Shown here: in pieces, positions 36,410-47,781 of the stretch
How positions within the stretch are numbered: position 1 is the first letter of the stretch
Layout of the letters: the number at the start of each line of letters is the position of its first letter
From: Acorus gramineus
Lineage: Eukaryota; Streptophyta; Magnoliopsida; Acorales; Acoraceae
DNA: 64,000 nucleotides
NCBI GenBank assembly: GCA_030737835.1
Contig: CM060856.1
Coordinates: forward strand, 16,223,116 to 16,287,115
Reading direction: 5' to 3'
Program-made: the position numbers and the translations under genes
Notes under the pieces: model-generated
Seen by the model: the letters and a program-made list of their open reading frames with translations, nothing else
Database searches by the model: none
What the model was told of the DNA's origin: nothing

Positions 36410-37353
36410 TCAAAGCAAATCAATGTATGGAATTTTTTTTATTTAAGATGGTGGATTTTTGAAATCCCCATTCGTATCTTGAATGATCCCCGTCCTTGAC
36501 TATTCTCCCATTAAATGAATATATCAACGGTACCTCAGATTTTTTCCCATCTACTGCAATACATTACAACATTGTAAAATTTTCACACACAATACATCGT
36601 TATACAGTTCTTATATGGTTAAAAAAATTATATGGATTTTGCATAACTATATTTATTTAGGAGTAATTATATGAATTTCTCATAACTATAATTATATAAA
36701 AAATTTATATGGATTTCTCATAATTACAATAATAATAAACAAATGAAAGCTTAATGCACAAAAATCTGCACAAAATTTAAGTTTTACACTTATAACAATA
36801 ATAATAATTTTTTTTTTTTACAAAATAAATTTGAATAACAACCACATTATCATTTTTTGAGAAATGCCTGGATAAATCGAAGTTTAATTGAGTATTTTGG
36901 GGAAGATCCAAGAGTGATGGGCGTTGGAAATTTTTTTAAAAAAGAGAGAAAGGGAGGGCCCCGAATAGGGGAGGGTGATTTATCATCATGTTTCCTTTGG
37001 ACATGTAATCCATGATCAACTAACACGTCTCCCCTCAGGGGGAGTCGTGTCGCCAACGTGCAGGCACCTGACGCCTTTGCGCAGGGTTTTTTTTAAGCCA
37101 GTTCAGCATATTTTTGCCCGGTCAGCGCACCACGTTGGTGCGTTGACCGGTAAAAAATGACCCCAAGACCAGTTTTGGTAATAATTTAGTTCGGGGGTTA
37201 GATTTCAAATTCTTTTTTTTGGCAGTGTTATTTTAAAATTTTTTCCAAAATATTATAGAGCGTGAATTGATCAAATCCGTTGGACCAACTACTCAATTTT
37301 TCTATTTTTTTTTATTTTATTTGCAATTTGATTCTATTTTTTTTTTTTTATAG

Positions 37354-40300
37354 TTTTAAGTCTCTGTAAACAGGTAAACATGCATATTTAAAGACCAGTC
37401 CTTCCCCTCTTCATATTTTTTTTAAGTCCCCAAATTCATCCACCTATTTGGTTTTTAGTCCCTCCATCAAACGTCCGTCCATACACCGTTAATTTGTGAA
37501 ATGTGATTTTATTTTTAACTCCCTATAAACTATGTTATTTAATGATCAGCCCCTCCCTTCTTCATATTTCTTTTTAAGTCCCCAACTTCAAACTTTTTTT
37601 CTTATTAGTCCCTGAAGAAAATGTCTATATGATTTTGTAAGTATTTTAATATTTAAAACTCTTGGATCCTTCATGATTGATATTTTAAATATAAATAAAT
37701 AAAAACTAAACAATAGCAGCTTAAATGTTAAATAAATAAATATATAATATAAATATGTTAGATTCCCCTAAAATCATTAATATTTAAATAAATAAAAGTT
37801 TAGGACCATGCAAAATAAATTTTACATTGACTGCATACAAATTTTTTAATGGCATCTAAATTTTTAAATTTAAAATTCTAAACACACTCAAAATATCTAA
37901 TTTAATATTTCACAATTTTTAACTACGAAAAAATCATTTAAATCAAAATTCAATAATGAAAAAATCTTCAAAATTTGCTTATGTAATCAATCCTAATTAG
38001 ACAGCTAAGACCATAAAAGAATGCAATCTTGGATTTGGTAGGCATATACTTTGTTAAATAACACTGAAATTGTCACTAAACACCTAACAATGCAAATGCA
38101 ATTTTGGTTTAGATATTTATCCAAACATTTTGTATATCAGTTTCAAATATCAAAAACTCTAACGTCTCTGTATTTTTAGCCTTATATATTTATTTTAAAT
38201 ATATAATGAAAATTTTAGATTGAAATTTAATTATTTCATTTTTCAGATTTGGTGGTGGGCCCAAATGGCTCCAATTTGATTTATAATTTTGATAATTATA
38301 AATCAATCTTGAAATATTTATTTTATATTTTTCTGGAGATCTTTATAGTCTCAAGATACTTTGGTTGAAAATTGGTGAGATTCGGAGTTTGGAAAATTAG
38401 GTTTTTAGGATTTTGTGTTAAGTTATTGGGCCCAGGGATCTGGTTGCGAATCCAGAATACCTTTTTATAGCCTACAGGGACTTGTCTGTAAATCGTACAG
38501 GGCTTTTTTGTAAATCGGATAAGGACCTCGTTGTAAACCCGGAATACTTGAGGGGTCGTTTTGTAATTTGATAAAAACCCCTTTTATATAGCACGTTTTG
38601 GGTTAGGGTTTGCATCAGATTTCTTATGAAGCATGAAGGGTGGTGATGACCTAACTTTATCCCATCGAATATCACAAGAGACGATAACGGTGGGTGTTGT
38701 GACCAAGACCAAACCAAGGTGAGAAATCATTCTCTATTGATTTTATTGTTTGGTGTTTTAATTTATTTTTGTTAGAAGATAATTGTGTCAATCGATTATT
38801 TGGGGAAGAAGGTTGATGGATTAGGTTTAGGGTTTAATTGATTTTAAATAGATGATTATTTGATTAGTTTCAATGGATCTTGAAGGATTTCTTAAGATCA
38901 AATTAGATCTATTGATTTTGGGGATTTAAGGGTTATTTTTGGGTAAAATGTATTTCACAAACAGAAATAGATTTTGAAAAGATCTTTCCAACGAATCATG
39001 AATCGTCCAATTCGGAGTTACGGGTAGAAAGTTATGATTTTTCAAATATTTCTGTGCAGTTTCTTAATATTCAAATATTTTGCTTCATGACCAAGTTTCA
39101 TGAATTTTAGAGATTTAAGAGATCCCAAATGGATGTTTAATGAGTATAGATTGATTTGTGGGTTTCGATGATTTTGTTGATCTCGGTGACTCAAATTGGA
39201 TCTTAAATCGATAATTTGGTTTAGTGGGATCAATGAATATTAATTGGATATTTTTGTTATTTTGATGTAAATTGATTGGATTGAGTTATTTGGATCATTG
39301 GAGTTGTAGTGGAGCCTTAGTGGATCATTGGAGTTGTAGTGGATTATTTGTCTAAATATTTTATTCGAGGATTGATCGATTATGTGGGCCTTATGAAATA
39401 AATGGATATTGATTATCGGATCATTGTGAGATATGAACACTTTAATATTTATTTGGAGTTGGGATTTTTGTTAGGCCTTTAAGGTGAGTTGCGGATTACA
39501 GGTCTATTAGGTATGGGCTTTTGGGATTAATGGGCCTAGTGTTGTTGTTAGTTGCTTGTCAGTTATTTGAGTCATGATTGAATGATTTCCTTATTTATTG
39601 ATTGCATAATTGTTATGCTAGGTTATTTACGTGCGAGTGTGTAGCGTTCATGCACGTGCATCGGTTTGTATTGCGTGGACTGGAGGTGAGTGGACTTGAG
39701 TCTCATATGTAGATTTCAAATAATATATTATGTATTCATGCTAGAACCAACTTATTTTATGGAATATGACTACTAGTTTCGATATAAAAATATGAGCATG
39801 CTTTTGGTGATATATGTATCATTATGGTTTGTATTTTGAGATCGTACATGCTCTGTCTTTTTATGGTTTGAAGATATGGTAAATTAGCAAATGCATACAT
39901 TCCGTCTAGGTGGCTCGGTCTTGGTGGCCAACGTCTAGGTGGGCGTACGTCTACGTGGCCAGGTCCGAGAACGTAGGACCCAAGTCTTTGTGGCTATGTC
40001 TACGTGGCCATGCCTGTGAAAGCCCCGCGAGCTAGGTACTGCGAAGACGAACATGCGTGTTCGTGGTGTTGCATGCATCATGTTGGATAGGATTGTATAT
40101 ATGTATTATTGCATGTCTTGGTGGCCTTTTGTATATTTACTCTTTTGATATATTACATGCCTGTGTGGGCATATTATGATTATGATATTTTGAATACAAC
40201 TATACTAACGGGATAATGATAGTCTATTCACTGAGCGTGTGGTTGCTCACCCCTCATTATTTCCCCTTTTCAGGTTAAGGGCTTAGATTGATGAATCTCG

Positions 40301-40898
40301 GGTAGTAGCGATCAAGATAATGATTTTCGGAGCACTAGACTTGTGTAGAAGGTGTTGGTCATTTCTTTGGCATGTAAAAGACCCATATGTATGATAGTGT
40401 GGATATATATAAAAAAATTCAGTTGTTCCCGATGTATATTGAATTGGTATTGGATTTTAGCCTTGACAATTGATGTATAAATACGGTAATGTTATTCTTA
40501 CGTTCTCTGGATGAAATATATATATATATATATAACTCTGAGATTTGAGGAATTAAGTTAACGCAATCGGATTTCACGCTTCAAAATGGAGTCGTGGATT
40601 CGGGGGCGTTACAAAAACTTACCAAATCATACAGACATTTTGTCCAATGACTCGGAAGAAAAAACATTTGAAGTTGGGGACTTAAAATGAAATATGAAGA
40701 AGGGAGGGACTGATCACCAAATAACATAGTTTACAGGGATTTAAAAATAAAATAACATTTCACAAACTAACAGTGCATGGACGAACATTTGACGGAAAGA
40801 CTAAAAACCAAATAGGCGGTTGAATTTGGGGATTTAAAAAGAAATATGAAAAAGTGAGGGATCGATCCCTAAATAGACATGCTTGCAGGGAGTTAAAA
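37354..40898. mobile_element. 3.5-kb element bounded by ~285-bp inverted repeats
   Basis: The left arm 37354-37641 and the inverted right arm 40898-40618 align over their length. Both contain CCACCTATTTGGTTTTTAGT-like, TTTGTGAAATGTGATTTTAT-like and CCCTCCCTTCTTCATATTTC sequence. Each arm contains two diverged internal copies of the TTCATATTT...AAGTCCCCAA phrase. The interior (37642-40617) has no protein, but it ends in GGATTCGGGGGCGTTACA (40596-40613) and contains a TTGCTCACCCCTCATTATTT phrase near 40225-40245, both of which I associate with plant gypsy-type LTRs. So an LTR-derived block probably sits between the arms. Outer target duplication is not resolved. Confidence 0.65.
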
Positions 40899-41086
40899 GT
40901 AAAAAACCCTTTTTTATTTATTTATTTTGGATCAGTGTCACATTATACTTTGATATCTAAAGTACTTTCATCTTATTTTTTAGTTTACAATCACATTATG
41001 TACAGTTACATAATATGTTCAAGTAGTTACATAAACTTTATATATATTTACATATAATGTTTGAACTTGTCTTTTCAAAGCCTATT

Positions 41087-41786
41087 TGTAATGTCCCAGG
41101 CTTACACAGCAAGAAATTGTCCGCTTTGCTCCTAAATGGGCTCACGGCTTTAAAACGCGTCTTGGTGTGTAAGAGTTGTGCTCACATATAAGCACAGACT
41201 ATCTTCTCCCATTAGGCGATGTGGGACTAAATACCAAACCCTCACCCTCACCTAATCCATGGGCCTCTTGGGATTATTGGGCCACCCCCTCAACGGGCCA
41301 GGCATCACAATCACCCCCCCTAATGAGCCACACGTCCTCGTGTGGGGCCACACCCACCATCGTGAAATGGACAGGCTCTGATACCAATTGTAATGCCCCA
41401 GGCTTACACAGCAAGAAATTGTCCGCTTTGCCCCTAAATGGGCTCACGGCTTTAAAACGCGTCTTGGTGTGTAAGAGCTGTGCTCACATATAAGTACATA
41501 CTATCTTCTCCCATTAGCCGATGTGTGACTAAATACCAAACCCTCACCCTCACCTAATCCATGGGCCTCTTGGGACTGTTGGGCCTCCCCCTCAACGGGC
41601 CGGGCATCACAATCACCCCCCTTAATGGGTCACACGTCCTCGTGTGGGGCCACACCCACCATCACAAACTAGACAGCTCTGATACCAATTGTAACGCCCC
41701 TAGCTTACACAGCAAGAAATTGTCCGCTTTGCCCTTAAATGGGCTCACGACTGTTGGGCCTCCCCCTCAACGGGCCGGGCATCACA
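41087..41786 (-). mobile_element. Tandem TRIM array (three LTRs, two internal segments)
   Basis: LTRs at 41087-41313 and 41389-41615 (227 bp each) and a deleted third at 41690-41786 are separated by internal segments of about 75 bp. Read on the minus strand, each internal segment begins ATTGGTATCAGAGC, the initiator-tRNA-Met primer binding site, and ends in a purine run (TTAGGGGGG), the polypurine tract. The LTRs begin TG and end in GGCATTACA-like CA. This is the structure of a terminal-repeat retrotransposon in miniature. The array is flanked by CTATT (41082-41086) and CTATC (41787-41791), matching at 4 of 5 bases. No coding capacity. Confidence 0.85.
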
Positions 41787-41791
41787 CTATC

Positions 41792-42795
41792 CCTGCAAGT
41801 TAGGGAGGATGATCGATTAGTTCTTATGATCCACTACATATGTAAGTGCAAATGTGAAATTACTAGTGAAACGGATAAGGTTTTTTTTTTTTTTTTTGTC
41901 CTCAACAAATATTTGCATAAACACTTGGTGAATTTGGACTTTGTAAGGGACTCATTATCTCATGTTTGTTATAAGATCGAACACATGCTTGATTAGGTAA
42001 CATGGATCAATAACAGTTGATGTATTTATTTTACTGACTTTGAACATCTATTTATACCATTTTTTTGTACTTGAATGCACTTACAGGATAATGACAGAAT
42101 TTACAATTCATGAATATATTGTATCTATAATGATTTTATGTTTAATCATCTTTATGTACATTGAATAAAATAACTATTATATATATATATTATATATATA
42201 TAACATTATATTTTTGTATTATATAATTCTGTCTATAAAGGGTATTTCAAGTATTAAGAAAGTTAGGGGTAAAAAAAAAAGAAGGATAACACTGTAAAGG
42301 TAAATAAATAAAAAATAAAAAAAAGTTCAGGGGCAGAAAAAAATTGAATTGTTGGTCAAGGAGCATTTGAGCAATTCACCCTAAAATATTGCATATCTTT
42401 TTATATATTGTATATTTGTATGAGATCGGATTAGGTCCAATGCGCGTTAACGCAATCGTGATAGTCCCTTCTTATCACTTTGCGATTCATAATTTAATTG
42501 AATCTTAACAAATAAAATGTTATAATTTTATTTTTAAAAATCTGATATAATATCTCAGTCATAATACATTTATAAGATAAGACGGTTACAACGGGTTTGG
42601 ATCCTTTGCTTGTTTTTTCCTGCTTGTATCTTACTTGACTTTTATTATGGGATTGCCATATCATCACAATTAAAATCAAACGGTTATAAATATATCAAAT
42701 CATGAATGGATAAATGGATCCATTTTATTTGATGAATTATGACCGTCTGATTCATCAAAGCACAAAACAAGTACAGAAAAACAAGTAGAGGATCC
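41792..42795. other. AT-rich intergenic stretch, no gene
   Basis: Contains T runs, a (TA)n tract near 42178-42202, and nothing recognisable. Confidence 0.55.
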
Positions 42796-43425
42796 TGTTG
42801 GGATTTTTTACAATTTTATTTGTGCGAAATAAATAATAATAATTGCGGAATAAATTATACGAAGCCCAAATCAATCACCGACGCAATCAGAAAAATATAA
42901 AAGCAAGCAACCACAAAGAAACACTCAATTTAACGTGGTTCGGCGTAAGCCTACATCCACGGGACACTCCAGCAACAATCCACTATATCAAATAATAATG
43001 ATAATAATATCCTCTCAAGTTTTGTCCAAAATTTGAGGAATACAAGATGAAAGAATGATACAGGGTTACCTCAATGAAACCCTAAATAATCTTCCAAACA
43101 ATATGAAAAACACAACCTCGATGTAGATCAGAATCCACATAGGAGCCTCAAGAAGAAACAACTCTTCTTCTCTTTCTCTCTCCACTCTTCACTCTCTTCT
43201 CTCCCTTCTCTCTCCACTGTTGCCGCACCACACAAGCCGAAACCCCTTCTTTTCTTTTATGGCCGTGCGTCAACCTCGAATGAAGAGAAGAAGAAAAACC
43301 TTTTAAATGGGTTGTGCACTGTTCACGTGAACGGTTCACTTGAACAGTGCACGTGAATAGTGCATGTGAACAGTGCACACCTTGGGCTCTCATGGGCTGG
43401 ACCTAAAGAAGGCTCAAACCCAACA
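42796..43425. mobile_element. Solo LTR, 630 bp
   Basis: Starts TGTTGGGATTTTTT and ends AAACCCAACA, giving TG...CA ends with a short inverted TGTTGGG/CCCAACA. Flanks GATCC and TATCC match at 4 of 5. The interior carries TTTAACGTGGTTCGGCGTAA, a phrase I associate with plant copia-type LTRs. A cluster at 43314-43378 repeats GTGAACAGTGCAC and its inverse. No second LTR is present. Confidence 0.7.
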
Positions 43426-44032
43426 TATCCAAACCCGGTTACAATCGCATTGGACCTATTTTTATGTGTTCTACTAGATGCGCCAATTATCCTAATTAGG
43501 GGTACAAGGTTAAAATCAAATCCAAAACCTATCTAAATAGATTTTTTTTTATTTGGACAATAAATTAATAATTATGTGAATTCTTTCATTGATTTTTAAT
43601 TGGTTTAGATATGGATTGAAAAAATTCACAAATTCGATTTAATTTGATTTGAGTTTTGTTTTGAAATAATGGAACTAAACCGATTAAATTTAAACCATTA
43701 TGCATAATCAATATTAACCATCCATTTTTTATTAAGAATTCCATTTGTTGACCATTATATATTTACATCACTTATATTCATAAAACGACAATGTTAATCT
43801 ACACCATCAATCATTCTAGACGGTTCAGTTGGATCTGGATTGATCATGCAATTTTGGTTTTTTAAGCAATTCGATTTTATTTTAATTGGTTTTATATATA
43901 GTTCAGGTTGGGGTTTATATTTGGGAGTAACTATGCCCACCAGCCAACTTGTCAATCCCACCAATAAAAAATCATTTAAATATTATAGATTATAAATCGA
44001 TTCACTATTACACCTAAGGAAAATAGTAGAGT
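43426..44032. repeat. AT-rich repeat related to 53220-53795
   Basis: Shares phrases such as GGTTTAGATATGGATTGAAA and AACCGATTAAATTTAAAC with the later block. Both look like non-coding transposon remnants. Borders are not defined. Confidence 0.4.

Positions 44033-44114
<82 letters not shown>
44033..44114. repeat. 82-base G homopolymer
   Basis: An uninterrupted run of G from 44033 to 44114, followed by TTGGTG. It could be a real tract or a sequencing/assembly artefact. Confidence 0.9.
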
Positions 44115-44116
<2 letters not shown>

Positions 44117-47100
44117 GGTGTATTTTCCTTTTTATATATATATATATATATACATTAGTGAATAGGATGTATATCATTTTGTATTTCTTAACCTAGTATA
44201 TATTGCCTAGTTTAAGGAAAAGTGAAGAGTAGATAATATGCTACAAAAAAGACATTATTACACACAATCTTTTTGACAGCCCCAGGATCCCATATACATA
44301 GTTAACTATCCAGTGAGGTATATTCGTCATTAGATGAGGTATATACCTTGTTAATTTTTTTACATTTATTAAAAATGAGTCCATTCAATTCGAAATGGAA
44401 CGATATACACTTTTAATTAAATCATAAATCTCATTAAATGAGGTTTACTGTTTTTAAAAATTTAAAACCTTGTGAAGACTTTTTGTGGGATTGCATTTGA
44501 GGCCATCCTTAACTTTATTCCAAGAGAAAAATGATCGAGTATAAGCGCTCTTGCAGCGAATCTAAAATTTCAAAGAGCATCGATACACTCAGTCCGTTTT
44601 GCAGCCCCGTATGCTATAATCATGTAGTATGTTACAGTATATGGCACAAAAACGTTTATTATTTTTTTAACTTAAAAAATATATATACTAATGTATCTCA
44701 ACATATACTTTATTACATATAACAATATGTACTTATTTTAAATAGTGTATGATTTAAAAAAAACAAAAAACAAAAAATCAGTATGAACTACACCTAGGGC
44801 TACAATAGAGATTGTCACGTATCATTTTCCAATTATGAGCCCACATTAAATAACAAGATAGTGGACCAGGCCTGGGATCAGTTCGAGCCCATTGACATGG
44901 GTTGAGCAAAGTGTTAGACCCTTTCCAATTTCAACCAATCTATCATTCCATGCACCTTTTCTTTGTTTTTGTTATTTAATTCACATTGTATAAATTAAAC
45001 ATAAGAGATTGTTAAGATATGAACATGAATCTATGACTTTTTAAATGATAATTTTATTATCATTATATTAATTATGTTTGATATTGTGTGCATGAGATGT
45101 GACAAATGTGACGTGTTCTTGAATATGTGTATAACAAAACAGAAAGTGAAATGAATTTTTTTTTTCTATGTATTATTATACATCCCAGTACAGATAACTA
45201 TGGTGAACGGTAGGTTCCCTAACAAAAGCAAAACGCAAAATTTATCATCAACATCATCATCATCATCATCATTTCTTGCTTTCTTGAATGTAATTTACAT
45301 ATAATCTAATGTTTCACTGAAAATGCCAAAGGTTGGTCGCGTTCCAAAAATTTCCCTAAAAGCAATAGAAAATGTTGCATAAATTGAGGTATATTCAGGG
45401 GCCTGATGCACAGTAATTTTTTTACAGCTACTCCTAGGTTCCCCTATACACTAAATTAGATTATTATATATTAGGAATATGTAAAAATATATGTATTCAA
45501 TTCATTTATACATATATTTTATTTCTTTTGTAAACGTATGCATTTCACTAGACAAATTGTAAAATTTGTATTGTTCAGCTTTGGATTATGATCTCCCATA
45601 TTTTCTCCTTGACAACTCTAATGAATTAATAGAATAAATAATCAAACCGAATGTGCAGATAATAATGTTAAGTATGATATTACATGTAATCCTTACGTAC
45701 TTTAATTTTTCTGAAGATGTATACTCTGTGTAATGAAATATGAATATTTATATAAAAATAAAATATATAGTCTGATAAGTTTACTCAATTCTCCAAACAA
45801 AAAATACAACAAAACACACTTCTTCAAAATTTCCTATCAAGCTATGTAAAGTAGAGCTCTTTTGCTGTACATTTATGATATGATAGGAGTTGAGCTGTTC
45901 TCACGTAGTGACACCCCACGTATCTCTACTCCAGGATTGTTTTTTTAATTTCCCAATCAATAGAGTTCAAATGAATCTCACCATGTCTTGGTTGCCAAGT
46001 GAACATGATATTATAGTTTTCCTTGATTTTAGTGCACATGGTTTTCATTAAAAACAAAGGAGAAAAGGTGCAGGAATGGTTGATGCTCCAAAAAGGTACA
46101 TAAATGGTTGAATCATGATATGGATGCCCTAAAATATATGTCCTACTCATAAGCTCCATGAGACATCATCATCTTATTGATTGGTTTGTTGATTTTTCAA
46201 TAAAGATAAAATGTCAAAATACAAATATGTTCTTCATTAAAAATATTCCCATTAACCCAAATCCCCTTTTTTTTTTCTCAAATCACTTACTAATTTTATA
46301 TATTTCAAAATTTGAATTTTGAAATCATTACCTATTAACTGAATTTTTTATTTGTTACATCCAAAACTTACCTAAATTACACAAAAATTTACCTAAATTA
46401 TTTTTTTGTCAAAATCCTTCAAAAGGCTACTCTTTTTTTTTTCAAATTACATTCATATTATATACATTTTTTTAAGAATGTTATTAACTAAATTTTATAG
46501 CATTTGACAAACATCTTTTCAATTTACATAAATAAGATCATCTCTGAAAATGCAAATACATTTCTTAAATGTTTACATCCTTTACAATTATTTGTTGTAT
46601 TTACATAAACATTGTTACATTTACGTAAATGTAACATTACAGTTATATTTACATAACTGTTTTACATTCCATGCAATGTTTAAAAAATTTTAAACAGATT
46701 CTCTCTTCAATAATCAGTTACATTTTATGAAAAATATCAAACATCTTTTTTGTTGTGAGTTATATTTAACAAATATTACATGAACTATTTGATTCATTTT
46801 CATAAAAACTGGTACATTTACATAAATGTAACATAACAGTTACATTTACCTAAATGTTTTACATTCCATGCAATTTACCTATAGTTGACACATTTATGAA
46901 TATAATAAATATATCAATACATGCATGCGGTTACCTGTTACATTTACAAATGTAACAAAAATAACATAGATTTGAAAAATGACTATTTACATTATTAACA
47001 ATGTAGCAGTAGCATCAAACAAACTACCCACATATAAAATGTAACAGTATCGAGTGTTACATTTAGATATTGAGACAAAAACAAATCAAACTATGAAAAA

Positions 47101-47120
47101 TGACATTTAATACATGAAAA
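44115..47120. other. AT-rich intergenic region with repeat fragments, no gene
   Basis: Holds a (TA)n tract (44136-44152), an AT-rich family member at about 44260-44480 (TTAGATGAGGTATATACC) and another at 44600-44800, a (CAT)n tract near 45246-45272, and from 46360 on a zone rich in TTACATTTA/TAAATGTAA motifs. No protein is recognisable. Confidence 0.5.
46614..46875. repeat. TTACATTTA-type repeat zone with a 22-bp perfect palindrome
   Basis: A perfect palindrome lies at 46614-46635, centred on TACGTA with arms GTTACATT/AATGTAAC. A diverged copy of the surrounding 65 bases recurs at about 46811-46875, sharing GTTTTACATTCCATGCAAT. Confidence 0.75.
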
Positions 47121-47220
47121 AAATTTGTGTTTAAACATTTAAAACAAAAGGCAAAACATCAATACCTCCACCAAAACTGCTCATCCCCTTACTTTCTCTC
47201 GACGGGGTTAACCTTCCAAA

Positions 47221-47451
47221 ATGCAGTTTTCGGTGGTCGTTGCCGCGGATGGACAACGAAACAGCGGGAAAGGCAGGGCTCTCAAATCCAAGCACCGGCG
47301 ATCGCACGGACACGGAGAGGCGGAAGAGGTGGTGGTTCAATACGTGGTGCTTCGGAGGGACCTGATCGATTCATGGCCGTTCGGGAGCGTCGTCACCCAA
47401 GGCTGCCACACCTCCTTCGCCGCTGTCTGAGCCCACAAAGATGACGCTCTG
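47221..47451 (+). pseudogene. PTRHD1-like peptidyl-tRNA hydrolase fragment with premature stop
   Basis: The frame from the ATG at 47221 encodes a basic leader and then VVVQYVVLRRDLIDSWPFGS followed by VVTQGCHTSFAAV. This is the conserved start of the PTH2-fold domain in plant PTRHD1-like proteins. The next codon is TGA (47428-47430), where the family has Trp, and the following codons still read AHKDDAL as the family does. So the frame is broken by a single Trp-to-stop change. No later exon is recognisable in the 330 bp before the LTR element. The block is GC-rich in an AT-rich desert, consistent with a captured or dying gene fragment. Confidence 0.72.
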
Positions 47452-47781
47452 TTAATTTTTATTACGATTTGTTATTGACGAGGGAGAGAGAAAGAGAGGG
47501 TTTTTGGGTTTGAAACAGGAATTGATTTTGAATTTGAATGAAGGTTGAATCTCAAGAGGAGAAATGATATAATAGCAAAGATTTTGAGTTTGAATGAAGG
47601 TTGAATATCATTATTCTTGGAATAAATCTTGAAGTGGTTATCAAATAAATGATATAATAACATTAATGGTATAATAGACAATGTACACATGCCACATCAT
47701 GGGGCTTGGGTTGGGGACTATGAAGTTGGGCATGAGAATCATTATTGATATATATTATATGCATAGTACGTACAACAAATG

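Larger units (their letters stand above)
33169..37246 (-). mobile_element. Mutator-like element (MULE), 4.1 kb, non-autonomous
   Basis: The left end (GGAAAATTTTTAAATGTAAC) and the inverted right end (GGAAAAAATTTTAAAATAAC) continue as imperfect inverted repeats for at least 110 bases, through AATCTGACCCTCAAGACTAA versus AATCTAACCCCCGAACTAAA. Both ends also carry GATCAGCGCATCACACTGGC-type sequence in inverted orientation. The flanks AAAAAATTA (33160-33168) and AAAATATTA (37247-37255) match at 8 of 9, the MULE target-duplication size. Inside, on the minus strand, lie MURA-type transposase remnants (36409-35040) and a plant mobile domain (35036-34093). It cannot make a working transposase. Confidence 0.88.

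Noticed and set aside
43983-44177. Minus-strand frame with a long poly-proline run
   Set aside because: It is simply the translation of the 82-G homopolymer.
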